A DNA stretch of 61,044 nt, taken from the NCBI GenBank assembly GCA_029262735.1, contig JAJCYY010000112.1, positions 1-61,044 on the forward strand. The letters are read 5' to 3'. Both the position numbers and the translations under genes were made by a program. Below are positions 7,031-14,737 of this stretch, one piece after another. The first letter of the stretch is position 1; each line of letters starts with the position of its first letter. The notes beneath the pieces are model-generated. The model made no database searches. It saw only the letters and a program-made list of their open reading frames with translations, and was not told the DNA's origin. The stretch comes from Chloroflexota bacterium. Its GTDB lineage: Bacteria > Chloroflexota > Dehalococcoidia > Lucifugimonadales > Lucifugimonadaceae.

Positions 7031-9307
7031 ATGGTCCAGACATTCGAGCCGAAGAGCGACTACAAGGTCGTGGGAACACGACCGATTCGCCATGACGGAC
7101 TGGATAAGGTGACCGGCCGTGCGGTGTACGGCGGTGACGTGAAGGTTCCTGGCCTGATCTGGGGCGAGGTGTTGCGGAGCCCGCATTCGCATGCTCGCAT
7201 CAAGAGCATCGACACTTCGGCGGCTGAAAATGCGCCCGGTGTGTTTGCGGTAGCTACGAACGCAGACTTCCCTGAACCTCGGGAAGGTGAGATTGACACC
7301 GGCGAGGATGTCGTCAACTTTGAGCGTGACACCAAGAACCTTCTCGCCAAAGATCGGGTGCTCTACAAGGGACATGCCGTTGCGGCAGTGGCCGCCGCTG
7401 ATCGAAATGCTGCGATCGAGGCGACGAAGCTCATTGAGGTGGAGTACGAGCCGTTGACGCCGGTCCGCAGTGTTGATGAGGCGATGGCGGCCGACGCGCC
7501 GATCCTGCTCGAAGACCTGATCGGAGACCATCTCGGTGAGGAGGTGCCCAACACCAACATCGCAAGGCAGTTCCGGCATGAGTTCGGTGATATGGAACGA
7601 GGCTTTGCCGAGGCTGACCTGATCGTTGAGAAGACGTTCACGCTGCAGATGGTGCACCAGGGCTACATTGAGCCGCACAACGCCACCGCAATCTGGGACG
7701 AGTCCGGTCACGTGACGGCATGGTCCAGCACGCAGGGTATGTTCGCCGTGCGCGACCAGACCGCCGGAATGCTCCGCATCCCGGAGTCGCAGGTGACCGT
7801 TCACCCGGTCGAGATAGGCGGAGGGTTCGGCGGCAAGACAAAGGTGTATCTCGCTCCCGTAGCGGCAATTCTTTCGAAAAAGTCCGGTGGACGCCCGGTC
7901 AAGATGGTGATGGACCGCAACGCTGTCTTCGAGGCCTCAGGCCCGGCGCCGGGCGGCAAGATCATTGTGAAGATGGGCGTGACGAATGATGGCAAGATCA
8001 CGGCCTGCGCATCCGATCTGATGTATGAGGCGGGCGCGTTCCCCGGATCGGCTGTCGGCGCCGGGGCGATCTGCATCTACGGTTGTTACAACATCCCGAA
8101 CAGCCGCATCGACGGTTTCGACATCGTTGTCAACAAGCCGAAGTCTGCTGCGTACCGGGCTCCTGGCTCTCCGCAGGCCGCCTTCGCCATTGAGCAGGTG
8201 GTGGACGAGATCTGTGACCAGAAGGGTTGGGACAAGATCCAGTTTCGACTGGACAACGCTTCACAGGAGGGAACCCGTCGCGGCGATGGCGTGATGTTTG
8301 GCAGCATCGGCCTGACCGAGACACTTGAGGCGGCGCGTGATTCCGAGCACTGGAACACGCCGCTTGAGCCTTCTCCCACTGGCAAACTGCGCGGCCGCGG
8401 AATTGCGTCCGGTTACTGGATGAACGGCGGAAACAAGTCGACCGTTGACCTGATGCTGCAGGACGATGGCACGGTGGTGATGAATGAAGGCTCTGCGGAC
8501 ATCGGCGGCACTCGTGCATCGATCGCGATGCAGGCGGCTGAGGTCCTGGGACTGCCGGCCGAGGATGTGCACCCGTACATCCCGAGCACGGACAGCATCG
8601 GCTTCACGGCGACGACCGGCGGCTCTCGCACTACCTATGCGACGGGATATGCCGCGTGGGAGGCTGCGAACAAGCTGATCGAGGAGATGAGCAACCGGGC
8701 TGCGCTTCTGTGGGGCATCGATGCATCAGATGTGAGATTCAGTTCAGGCAAGTTCAGCTCTGGCTCAGACCCCGAGCTGAGTATTGGCTTCAAGGACCTT
8801 GCGGCGAGGATCGGTGACACGGGCGGCCCGCTCAGTACCACGTCATCAGTGAACCTTGCTAATGCGGGTGCTGCCTATGCGGTAAATATCTGCGACCTGG
8901 AGATAGACCCGGATACAGGCAAGACCGACGTGATTCGATACACCGCGATACAGGATGTCGGAACGGCGATTCACCCTTCGTACGTGGAGGGCCAGATCCA
9001 GGGAGGGGCGGCGCAGGGCCTCGGCTGGGCGCTGAATGAGGAGTACTTCATCACCGACAGCGGCGAGATGGCGAACCACACGTTCCTGGACTACAGGATG
9101 CCGACCTCGCTTGATCTGCCGATGATCGAATGCATCCTTGTCGAGGTGCCGAACCCGCTGCATCCGTATGGCGTGCGCGGAGTGGGCGAAGTTCCTCTCG
9201 CACCGCCGCTTCCTGCCGCAGCAAATGCTGTTAAGGACGCTATTGGGAGGAGGATTTTAGACCTCCCGATTAAGCCGGGCAGGATCCTGGTAGCACTCGC
9301 AGAGTAG
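7031..9307 (+). CDS. molybdenum hydroxylase large subunit, paralogue 2
   Basis: 758-residue paralogue of the preceding gene with the same order of motifs: GGGFGGK near residue 266, AAYRAPGSPQ near 375, GVRGVGEVP near 718. The two proteins start almost identically (FEPKSDYKV) and align without large gaps. They differ around residues 70-160 and in the segment before GGGFGGK, so substrate choice may differ. AGGAG lies just upstream of the ATG. The 171-bp spacer carries a hairpin. A strong intrinsic terminator ends the operon after this gene. A tandem duplication within the operon is the simplest origin. Confidence 0.93.
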   Translation: MVQTFEPKSDYKVVGTRPIRHDGLDKVTGRAVYGGDVKVPGLIWGEVLRSPHSHARIKSIDTSAAENAPGVFAVATNADFPEPREGEIDTGEDVVNFERDTKNLLAKDRVLYKGHAVAAVAAADRNAAIEATKLIEVEYEPLTPVRSVDEAMAADAPILLEDLIGDHLGEEVPNTNIARQFRHEFGDMERGFAEADLIVEKTFTLQMVHQGYIEPHNATAIWDESGHVTAWSSTQGMFAVRDQTAGMLRIPESQVTVHPVEIGGGFGGKTKVYLAPVAAILSKKSGGRPVKMVMDRNAVFEASGPAPGGKIIVKMGVTNDGKITACASDLMYEAGAFPGSAVGAGAICIYGCYNIPNSRIDGFDIVVNKPKSAAYRAPGSPQAAFAIEQVVDEICDQKGWDKIQFRLDNASQEGTRRGDGVMFGSIGLTETLEAARDSEHWNTPLEPSPTGKLRGRGIASGYWMNGGNKSTVDLMLQDDGTVVMNEGSADIGGTRASIAMQAAEVLGLPAEDVHPYIPSTDSIGFTATTGGSRTTYATGYAAWEAANKLIEEMSNRAALLWGIDASDVRFSSGKFSSGSDPELSIGFKDLAARIGDTGGPLSTTSSVNLANAGAAYAVNICDLEIDPDTGKTDVIRYTAIQDVGTAIHPSYVEGQIQGGAAQGLGWALNEEYFITDSGEMANHTFLDYRMPTSLDLPMIECILVEVPNPLHPYGVRGVGEVPLAPPLPAAANAVKDAIGRRILDLPIKPGRILVALAE

Positions 9308-9336
9308 TTCCGGCAGTAGATGAGAAAGTTAGATAG

Positions 9337-9380
9337 ATCGGGCCGGTCACAGGCAAACAGGTGACCGGCCCGATGTTTTT
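9337..9380 (+). terminator. rho-independent terminator of the molybdenum hydroxylase operon
   Basis: Perfect 14-bp stem (arms 9337-9350 and 9361-9374, GC-rich core GGGCCGGTCAC) with a 10-nt loop, followed by G and TTTTT. It lies 30 bp after the second large-subunit gene. Confidence 0.93.
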
Positions 9381-9403
9381 ATTGCGATTTGAGTCGGCGG
9401 TGT

Positions 9404-9619
9404 TCCCTGAGCGAAGTCGAAAGGTCTCTCTCGGAGTCGGGTAGTCCTGTCGAAGTGGTTCGCAATGGAGTGCAGTCGTCTTGACGTGACTGGCGCTGTG
9501 GGAGACCAGTGATCCTGGCACGGCAAGAGGCCGCACGAGAGATCCTTCGACCTCGCTCAGGACACACCTGACGTCTCGATCTACGGGCAAAATCTCGCCA
9601 TCCTGAGACGGTCGAAGGG
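9404..9619. repeat. imperfect inverted repeats of a TTCGAC...GCTCAGG element
   Basis: The 9308-9700 gap holds no gene. Arms at 9404-9430 and 9537-9562 are about 26 bp long and near-complementary (TCCCTGAGCGAAGTCGAAAG against CTTTCGACTTCGCTCAGGGA-like sequence). A third degenerate copy is at 9599-9619. Such motifs are familiar as dispersed intergenic repeats in environmental genomes. No coding capacity. Confidence 0.6.
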
Positions 9620-9700
9620 TGGCCGCAACTGGAGCAAGTTCGCCTTCCCGCATCGCTGCTGCATCTAACGGTTAGAATTAACTGACTGGAGAACTGTGAA

Positions 9701-9964
9701 TTGGCGAAAGTGTTCGTTCCATACAACTTGCGTAAGCTGACCGGCGGCGAGTCCGAGGTTGAGATGCCCGGGGCCACGCTTGGCAAGCTGATCGAAAACC
9801 TTGAAGCGTCTTATCCTGGCTTCAGCGACACCCTGCTGAAAGATGGCAGGCTGAAGCCGGGACTGGCTGCCGTGTGTGGACACGCAGCTACGCGCCAGGG
9901 GCTTTTACAGAAACTTGATGAGGACACCGAGGTCCATTTCGTTCCGGCCGTGTCCGGCGGCTAA
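9701..9964 (+). CDS. MoaD/ThiS family sulfur-carrier protein
   Basis: 87-residue beta-grasp protein ending in Val-Ser-Gly-Gly. The C-terminal Gly-Gly is the site that becomes adenylated and thiocarboxylated in MoaD, the small subunit of molybdopterin synthase. The TTG start is preceded by GGAGAA with 7 nt spacing; no ATG fits. It lies between a molybdenum hydroxylase operon and a pterin operon, which makes a role in molybdopterin sulfur transfer attractive, but no moaE or other moa gene is in the window. ThiS-like or other sulfur-carrier roles (for example in a sulfur-relay pathway) remain possible. Confidence 0.82.
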   Translation: MAKVFVPYNLRKLTGGESEVEMPGATLGKLIENLEASYPGFSDTLLKDGRLKPGLAAVCGHAATRQGLLQKLDEDTEVHFVPAVSGG

Positions 9965-10044
9965 GCAGATCAGGTCTGCCAGGGCGGTGCGTGGCCGGTG
10001 GCGGCGCGCTGCCACAAGTGACCGATAGCCAAGGAAGGCTGACT

Positions 10045-10686
10045 ATGGTTGACAAGACAGCTATGAACGGCAGGCCGTCTGCCGAGATCGGTTTTGAAGA
10101 CGGCGTACAGCTCAGCATAGAGTGTAAGAACAAGATTGCCGCAGGCGTTAGTGGAATCCTGGCGACTGTTGGAGAGCACGCTGATCCGCAGGGCACTGCT
10201 GACACCCCGAAGCGGGTCGCCAACATGTACGACGAGTTATTGTCCGGCTACTCACTCGATGCGGGGAAGATACTCAACAACGCTCTGTTCGACGTCGAGT
10301 ACGACGAGATGGTTGTGGTCAAGGACATAGACTTCTACAGTCTGTGTGAACACCACATGTTGCCTTTTTACGGGAAGGCCCACGTGGGTTATTTGCCGGA
10401 CAAAAGAGTGATCGGGCTGAGCAAGATACCGCGCCTCGTGGACATGTACTCGAAGCGCCTGCAGGTGCAGGAGCGCATGACTCAGCAGATCGCCGGGGTG
10501 ATCGACGAACTGGTGATGCCAAAGGGCGTCGGTGTCGTCGTTGAGGCGCACCACCTGTGCGCTGCCATGCGGGGCGTTCGCAAGCCGGGCTCGATCATGA
10601 CCACCAGCTCTGTGCGCGGCCAGTTCCGTGACAACTCATCAACGCGAGACGAATTCATGTCCCACCTGCGGTCAAGCCACAGCTAG
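10045..10686 (+). CDS. folE: GTP cyclohydrolase I
   Basis: 213-residue enzyme that converts GTP to dihydroneopterin triphosphate, the entry step to folate and tetrahydropterins. Zinc ligands are visible in YSLCEHHMLPFYG and in HHLCAAMRGV, and SKIPRLVDMYSKRLQVQE is the conserved core. An in-frame ATG at 9991 exists, but the ATG at 10045 follows AAGGAAGG at good spacing and gives a normal length. It is the first gene of a four-gene pterin operon (gaps of 18 and 37 bp, then a 4-bp overlap). Confidence 0.96.
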   Translation: MVDKTAMNGRPSAEIGFEDGVQLSIECKNKIAAGVSGILATVGEHADPQGTADTPKRVANMYDELLSGYSLDAGKILNNALFDVEYDEMVVVKDIDFYSLCEHHMLPFYGKAHVGYLPDKRVIGLSKIPRLVDMYSKRLQVQERMTQQIAGVIDELVMPKGVGVVVEAHHLCAAMRGVRKPGSIMTTSSVRGQFRDNSSTRDEFMSHLRSSHS

Positions 10687-10704
10687 TTTCAACGGGAAGA
10701 TTTC

Positions 10705-11445
10705 TTGCAGATTTCCGGCAGCACTGCACTTGTCACAGGCGGCGGCAGACGGGTTGGGCGTTCAATCGCCCTGGCGCTGGCTCAGGGTGGAGCAAACGTT
10801 GCCGTGCATTACAACCACTCCAAGACCGATGCTGCGGAGACCGTCGAGATCGCTCGCTCGTTCGGCGTTCGGTCTGAACTATTCTCCGCTGACCTGGCAG
10901 ATCCTGGTGAGACCGTTCGACTGATCGATGCCGTCAACTCCTCTATTGGTGCGGTGAACATCCTGGTCAACAATGCGTCGATGTTCTCGATGGGCACCAT
11001 CTACGAGACATCGCTCGATGAGTGGGATCAGTACATGGCGGTCAACTTCCGCGCTCCGTTCTTGCTTGCACAGGCAATGGGCAGCTCTCTACCTGGCGAC
11101 GAAACAGGGAAGGTGATCAGTCTGAACGACTGGCGAACGGCACGGGCGAAGCGGTTCACTTACGGCGTCAGCAAGGCGGCGCTCTCTGGTCTAACTCGTT
11201 CGCTGGCCGTTGCAATGGCGCCGAATGTGCAGGTGAACGAAGTTGCGCTTGGCGCTATCCTGCCGCCCGCTGACCTTGTTGTTGAAATCCCCGGCCAAAC
11301 TCCTGGCGAGGCTGTCTCTAAGGCCAGCCTTGCGGGGCGTATGGGAACGCTGAACGAGGTGTCGGCGGCCGTGATTTCACTGATCGAGAACGACTTCATA
11401 ACTGGTGAGACTTTGCACATCGATGGTGGCCGGCATGTCCGTTAG
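10705..11445 (+). CDS. FolM/PTR1-like pteridine (dihydromonapterin/dihydrofolate) reductase, SDR
   Basis: 246-residue short-chain dehydrogenase. The Rossmann motif is TGGGRRVGRS, the TGx3RxG form characteristic of pteridine reductases. The catalytic Ser of ordinary SDRs is replaced by Asp: Asp142, Tyr153 and Lys157 lie in SLNDW and TYGVSK, matching the Asp-Tyr-Lys arrangement of PTR1 and E. coli FolM. Arg15 after the glycine motif suggests NADPH. Position directly after folE and before folB supports reduction of a dihydropterin or dihydrofolate. The start is TTG with GGGAAG upstream. A generic 3-oxoacyl-ACP reductase role is less likely because of the missing Ser. The exact pterin substrate cannot be read from sequence. 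Confidence 0.78.
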   Translation: MQISGSTALVTGGGRRVGRSIALALAQGGANVAVHYNHSKTDAAETVEIARSFGVRSELFSADLADPGETVRLIDAVNSSIGAVNILVNNASMFSMGTIYETSLDEWDQYMAVNFRAPFLLAQAMGSSLPGDETGKVISLNDWRTARAKRFTYGVSKAALSGLTRSLAVAMAPNVQVNEVALGAILPPADLVVEIPGQTPGEAVSKASLAGRMGTLNEVSAAVISLIENDFITGETLHIDGGRHVR

Positions 11446-11482
11446 TCCACTACCGTAGGCTGAATTCGGTGGGAGAAATCCG

Positions 11483-12160
11483 ATGACTTCGATAACCGGG
11501 TTGGAGGGTCGTGTTGCGCTTATTACCGGTGCGTCCGGCTCACTTGGCAGCGCTGCGGTGAGGGTGTTCACTGACGCAAGAGCGACGATCTGTTCGTGTG
11601 ACCTGGTGGGAGATGTCGAGATCCGCGTTGACGTGACTGATCCGGAGCAGGCGGCTGCAGCAGTTGGCCGAGCTGTGAGAGACCACGGCAAGATAGATAT
11701 CCTGTTGAATGTGGTTGGCACGTGGGCGCCTCAGCCGCCGGTCGGTGAGATTGACGACGCTACGGTGGACACGCTGATGGCTGTGAACTTCACGAGCGTG
11801 CTCAACATGTCACGCGCTGCCCTGCCGCACATGACCGGAAACGGCTGGGGCCGGATAGTTAACGTGGGCGCTAAACAGGCTCTCAAGAACACGGCAGGCA
11901 ACTCAGCATACGGCGCGGCTAAGGCTGCGGTGATCGCTCTGACGGAGTCGATAGCCGAAGAGTCGGGCGATCAAGGCGTCACCTGCAACGCGGTCGTGCC
12001 TTCGGTCATGGATACACCTGCGAACCGTGACGGCATGCCGGATTCGGACTTCTCGAGCTGGGTGAAGCCGGAACATGTTGCCGAGGCGATGGCGTTTCTC
12101 TGCACGGAGGCGGGCGGCAACATCAACGGTGCGACTATTCCCGTCTGGAACCGCGCATGA
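11483..12160 (+). CDS. dihydropteridine reductase (QDPR)-like SDR
   Basis: 225-residue SDR with TGASGSLG at the N-terminus and YGAAK as the active-site Tyr-Lys pair (Tyr143, Lys147). The position 13 residues before Tyr, normally Ser, is Ala130, as in animal dihydropteridine reductase. The C-terminal stretch DTPANRDGMPDSDFSSW closely resembles the QDPR segment DTPMNRKSMPEADFSSW as I recall it. QDPR regenerates tetrahydropterin from quinonoid dihydropterin using NADH. Many bacterial homologues carry only generic SDR names, so function is inferred from the motif and from its position between a FolM-like gene and folB, with which it overlaps by 4 bp. Confidence 0.7.
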   Translation: MTSITGLEGRVALITGASGSLGSAAVRVFTDARATICSCDLVGDVEIRVDVTDPEQAAAAVGRAVRDHGKIDILLNVVGTWAPQPPVGEIDDATVDTLMAVNFTSVLNMSRAALPHMTGNGWGRIVNVGAKQALKNTAGNSAYGAAKAAVIALTESIAEESGDQGVTCNAVVPSVMDTPANRDGMPDSDFSSWVKPEHVAEAMAFLCTEAGGNINGATIPVWNRA

Positions 12161-12540
12161 ACGGGCCAGAATCGAGAAGCCTGGACAGGATCTTGATCGA
12201 GGGACTTCGGTTCCAGTGCATCATTGGCATCAACGACTGGGAGCGCGTTGCGAAGCAGCCAATCGAGATTGACCTAACGCTGTACGTCGATCTTGCGAAG
12301 GCCGCTGAAAGCGATGATGTTGAACATACAGTCAACTACCGGACTGTCAGTCAGAACGTCCGAGACTTCGTCGAAGGCTCAAGCTTCGGTCTGGTGGAGA
12401 AGCTGTCTGACGGCGTTGCGAGACTGTGTCTGCAAGACGAGCGAGTGCAGCGAGTTGATGTGCGATTGATGAAGCCGGGAGCGCTCCGGCTTGGCAGGTC
12501 GGTCGGTCTGGATATTACGAGAACTCGGGACGATCTCTAA
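12157..12540 (+). CDS. folB: dihydroneopterin aldolase
   Basis: 127-residue enzyme that cleaves dihydroneopterin to 6-hydroxymethyl-dihydropterin and glycolaldehyde, and often epimerises it to dihydromonapterin. Conserved segments are IGINDWER, EHTVNYRT, SFGLVEKLSDG and LMKPGAL, which holds the catalytic Lys. Its ATG overlaps the stop of the preceding SDR gene (ATGA), implying translational coupling. folP and folK are not in the window, so this locus supplies only part of the folate route. Confidence 0.94.
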   Translation: MNGPESRSLDRILIEGLRFQCIIGINDWERVAKQPIEIDLTLYVDLAKAAESDDVEHTVNYRTVSQNVRDFVEGSSFGLVEKLSDGVARLCLQDERVQRVDVRLMKPGALRLGRSVGLDITRTRDDL

Positions 12541-12698
12541 CCGGCGTGTCCGATCGAGGCCAGTGAGTCTGTGAGCTCCTGCGCCCGCTGCGTCAACTCG
12601 AACACCTCAGATGAAGCCGGCAAACTCTCCTGTGCCAGTGCAAGGGCACCGAGCGTGCGAATCAGTTCATCGGCCTCTGATTTGAGATCGTGACACAT
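12537..12698 (-). CDS. possible small helical protein
   Basis: 53-codon reading frame with ATG preceded by GGAG at about 8 nt. The product is acidic and predicted helical (heptad-like LIRTLGALALAQ). Its stop overlaps that of folB tail to tail. I do not recognise it. It could be a genuine small protein or chance, because the composition allows open frames here. Confidence 0.35.
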   Translation of the reverse strand: MCHDLKSEADELIRTLGALALAQESLPASSEVFELTQRAQELTDSLASIGHAG

Positions 12699-13033
12699 TC
12701 CATTGCTCCGGAGCTGACTGTCTGAAGAGGAGCAGGGGAGGTACACAGCCTCAGCTCGACTACAGGGGAATACGGACCTGGTTCCCGACCGGGCGTTTCC
12801 CAGCTTGGCAGTGCTGAGAGGCAGCGTATTGTGACACACTTTGGCAGCGCGCAACTACGCTGAAAGAGTTAAGCGGCAGCCGTTCCATGCCAATCGCTGT
12901 GTTTCCCACTCGTTCGAGTCGGTCCGAGCCGGAGCCGGTCCGAATTCCGACCGAACAAGTGGGGTCGAAGGGACTGCGGTAACTGTGAGCCACGGGCTTG
13001 AAACGTCTGCCGCCTTAGCTGACCCTACTGAGC
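12699..13033. other. 335-bp stretch without a supported gene
   Basis: Between the small ORF and the LarA-family gene. Reading frames here have no recognisable domain. I see no clear promoter, terminator hairpin or riboswitch. Confidence 0.5.
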
Positions 13034-14299
13034 ATGAAATTACGGCTGGATTACGGAACAGACGGACTACACGTTGAGGTGCCGGACGGCTCCGCGGTTA
13101 TTGAGCCTGCACGCTCACCTGCCCTCCCGGATCCGCATGCGACGCTGATGGACGCATTTCGCCGTCCGAGTGGCGTTCAGAGGCTCAGAGGGCTAGTTGG
13201 TCCTTCGCAGACGGTCGGCATCTCCATCTGTGACTTCACTCGACCGCAACCTCGCAAGCAGATGCTTGAGGCGATCCTCGAAGAGCTCGATGGCGTAAGC
13301 GTCGACGCGTTCACGATCTTCGTTGCGACCGGAACTCATCGCGCCAATTCGGACGCTGAGCTGGAGGAGATGCTCGGGGCCGATATTCTCAACAGGTACC
13401 GGGTTGTGAATCACGATGCGAGAGAGGAGTCGACTCTGCGCCGGGTCGGTGCCACGGCGAACGGGGTCGATGTGCTGATGAACGCAAAGTGGCTGGACTG
13501 CGATGTGCGTATTACCACCGGATTCGTCGAGCCGCATTTTTTTGCAGGATTCAGTGGCGGTCCGAAGATGGCTGCGCCGGGTCTGGCCGGACTGGAAACG
13601 GTAATGACGCTGCATGATGCGGAGCATATCGGCAGCCCGAATGCCACGTGGGGTGTGACTCATGGCAATCCGGTCCACGATGACGTGCGCGAGATCGCTC
13701 GAATGACCGGTGTCGACTTCGCGGTGGACGTGACGCTGAACCGGGACAAGGAGATCACGGCGGTCTTTGCGGGTGAGCTTTTTACCGAGCATGCCGCCGC
13801 TTGCGCGGTTGTAAAGCAGACGGCCATGCAGCCGGTGTCCAAGCCTTTCGACGTGGTATTGACGACAAACTCAGGATTTCCTCTGGACCAGAACCTGTAT
13901 CAGGCTGTGAAGGGAATGTCGGCGGCCGCCAAGGTTGTGAAGCCCGGCGGCACCATCATCTGCGCCGCTGAGTGCAGGGACGGGATTCCGAATCATGGCT
14001 CGTATGCCGAAATATTAGCTTCAGCGGACTCGCCAGCCGAGCTGCTTCGAATGATTAACTCGCCCGGTTACCGTGTACCTGACCAGTGGCAGGTGCAGAT
14101 CCAGGCGATGGTGCAGGCGAAGGCCAATGTGCAGGTCAAGGCGGGGACGCTGACAGATGAGCAGTTGCGGGCTGCTCATTTCGAGCCGGCCAGGGACGTT
14201 ACGGTGGCTGTCGAAGAGGCTCTTTCGCAGGCTGGAGCCGATGCCAGCCTGTGCGTTCTGCCGCAAGGTCCGCAGACGATTCCGTACCTGGCCGATTGA
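13034..14299 (+). CDS. LarA-family nickel-pincer lactate racemase homologue
   Basis: 421-residue protein of the LarA family, which racemises 2-hydroxyacids with a nickel-pincer nucleotide cofactor. The four key residues of LarA (His108, His174, Lys184, His200) are matched at exactly the same spacing by His102, His168, Lys178 and His194, in ATGTHR, EPHFFAGFSGGPK and TLHD. The cofactor-making genes larB, larC and larE are not in the window. The family contains many racemases and epimerases for other hydroxyacids, so the substrate is open. It stands alone, transcribed toward the sigma-factor cluster on the opposite strand (15-bp gap). Confidence 0.88.
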   Translation: MKLRLDYGTDGLHVEVPDGSAVIEPARSPALPDPHATLMDAFRRPSGVQRLRGLVGPSQTVGISICDFTRPQPRKQMLEAILEELDGVSVDAFTIFVATGTHRANSDAELEEMLGADILNRYRVVNHDAREESTLRRVGATANGVDVLMNAKWLDCDVRITTGFVEPHFFAGFSGGPKMAAPGLAGLETVMTLHDAEHIGSPNATWGVTHGNPVHDDVREIARMTGVDFAVDVTLNRDKEITAVFAGELFTEHAAACAVVKQTAMQPVSKPFDVVLTTNSGFPLDQNLYQAVKGMSAAAKVVKPGGTIICAAECRDGIPNHGSYAEILASADSPAELLRMINSPGYRVPDQWQVQIQAMVQAKANVQVKAGTLTDEQLRAAHFEPARDVTVAVEEALSQAGADASLCVLPQGPQTIPYLAD

Positions 14300-14314
14300 A
14301 ACTCGTGGATCGGC

Positions 14315-14659
14315 TCAATCAGGCAGCATCTGGCGGATTTCAACGACACCGTGGGCAGCACACGGCATCCTGTTTGCGAAGCTGACCGCTTCATTCATGT
14401 CAGTACACTCGAGTATGTAAACGCCACCAAGCTGTTCCTTGGTCTCTGCGTAAGGTCCATCGGTCTCTACAAGTGAACTGCCCTCGGGCTGAACAGTCTT
14501 CGCTTCATCTGACGGGACCAGTGCGTGCCAGCCAACCAGCTTCCCTGACGATTCTGCCAGTTGATGAAATTCGGCCCATTGAGCCGAGCGCTCTTCGGAG
14601 ATCCTCGATGGAGTTTCACCGATTAGCTCATCACCGTAGAGCAGGAACATGTATTTCAT
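14315..14659 (-). CDS. YCII/DGPF-domain protein
   Basis: 114-residue single-domain YCII-related protein with the signature [13 protein letters not shown]. These proteins have a dimeric ferredoxin-like fold and are typical neighbours of ECF42 sigma factors; their biochemical role is not established. The ATG at 14659 gives the usual start MKYMFLLYGDE; an upstream in-frame ATG at 14737 overruns the family length. It lies 78 bp after the sigma factor gene and is last in the minus-strand cluster. Confidence 0.85.
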   Translation of the reverse strand: MKYMFLLYGDELIGETPSRISEERSAQWAEFHQLAESSGKLVGWHALVPSDEAKTVQPEGSSLVETDGPYAETKEQLGGVYILECTDMNEAVSFANRMPCAAHGVVEIRQMLPD

Positions 14660-14737
14660 GGTTTTCAAATCCTGACTCGTCGCGGTCGTCCTGTGCCAAT
14701 GTCCTGAACAGATCGAACTCAACTGCGACGCCGTCAC

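Noticed and set aside
6311..7804. 497-codon open reading frame on the minus strand across both large-subunit genes
   Set aside because: It is antisense to two strongly supported genes, has no recognisable domain, and long antisense frames are expected in GC-biased codon usage.
4580..9307. Calling the large subunits carbon monoxide dehydrogenase (coxL)
   Set aside because: The active-site loop is AYRAPGSPQ, which is neither AYRCSFR nor AYRGAGR; CO oxidation is not supported.
12760..12993. 77-codon minus-strand ORF in the folB-LarA gap
   Set aside because: No ribosome site, no recognisable domain and Arg/Ser/Cys-rich composition typical of a shadow frame.
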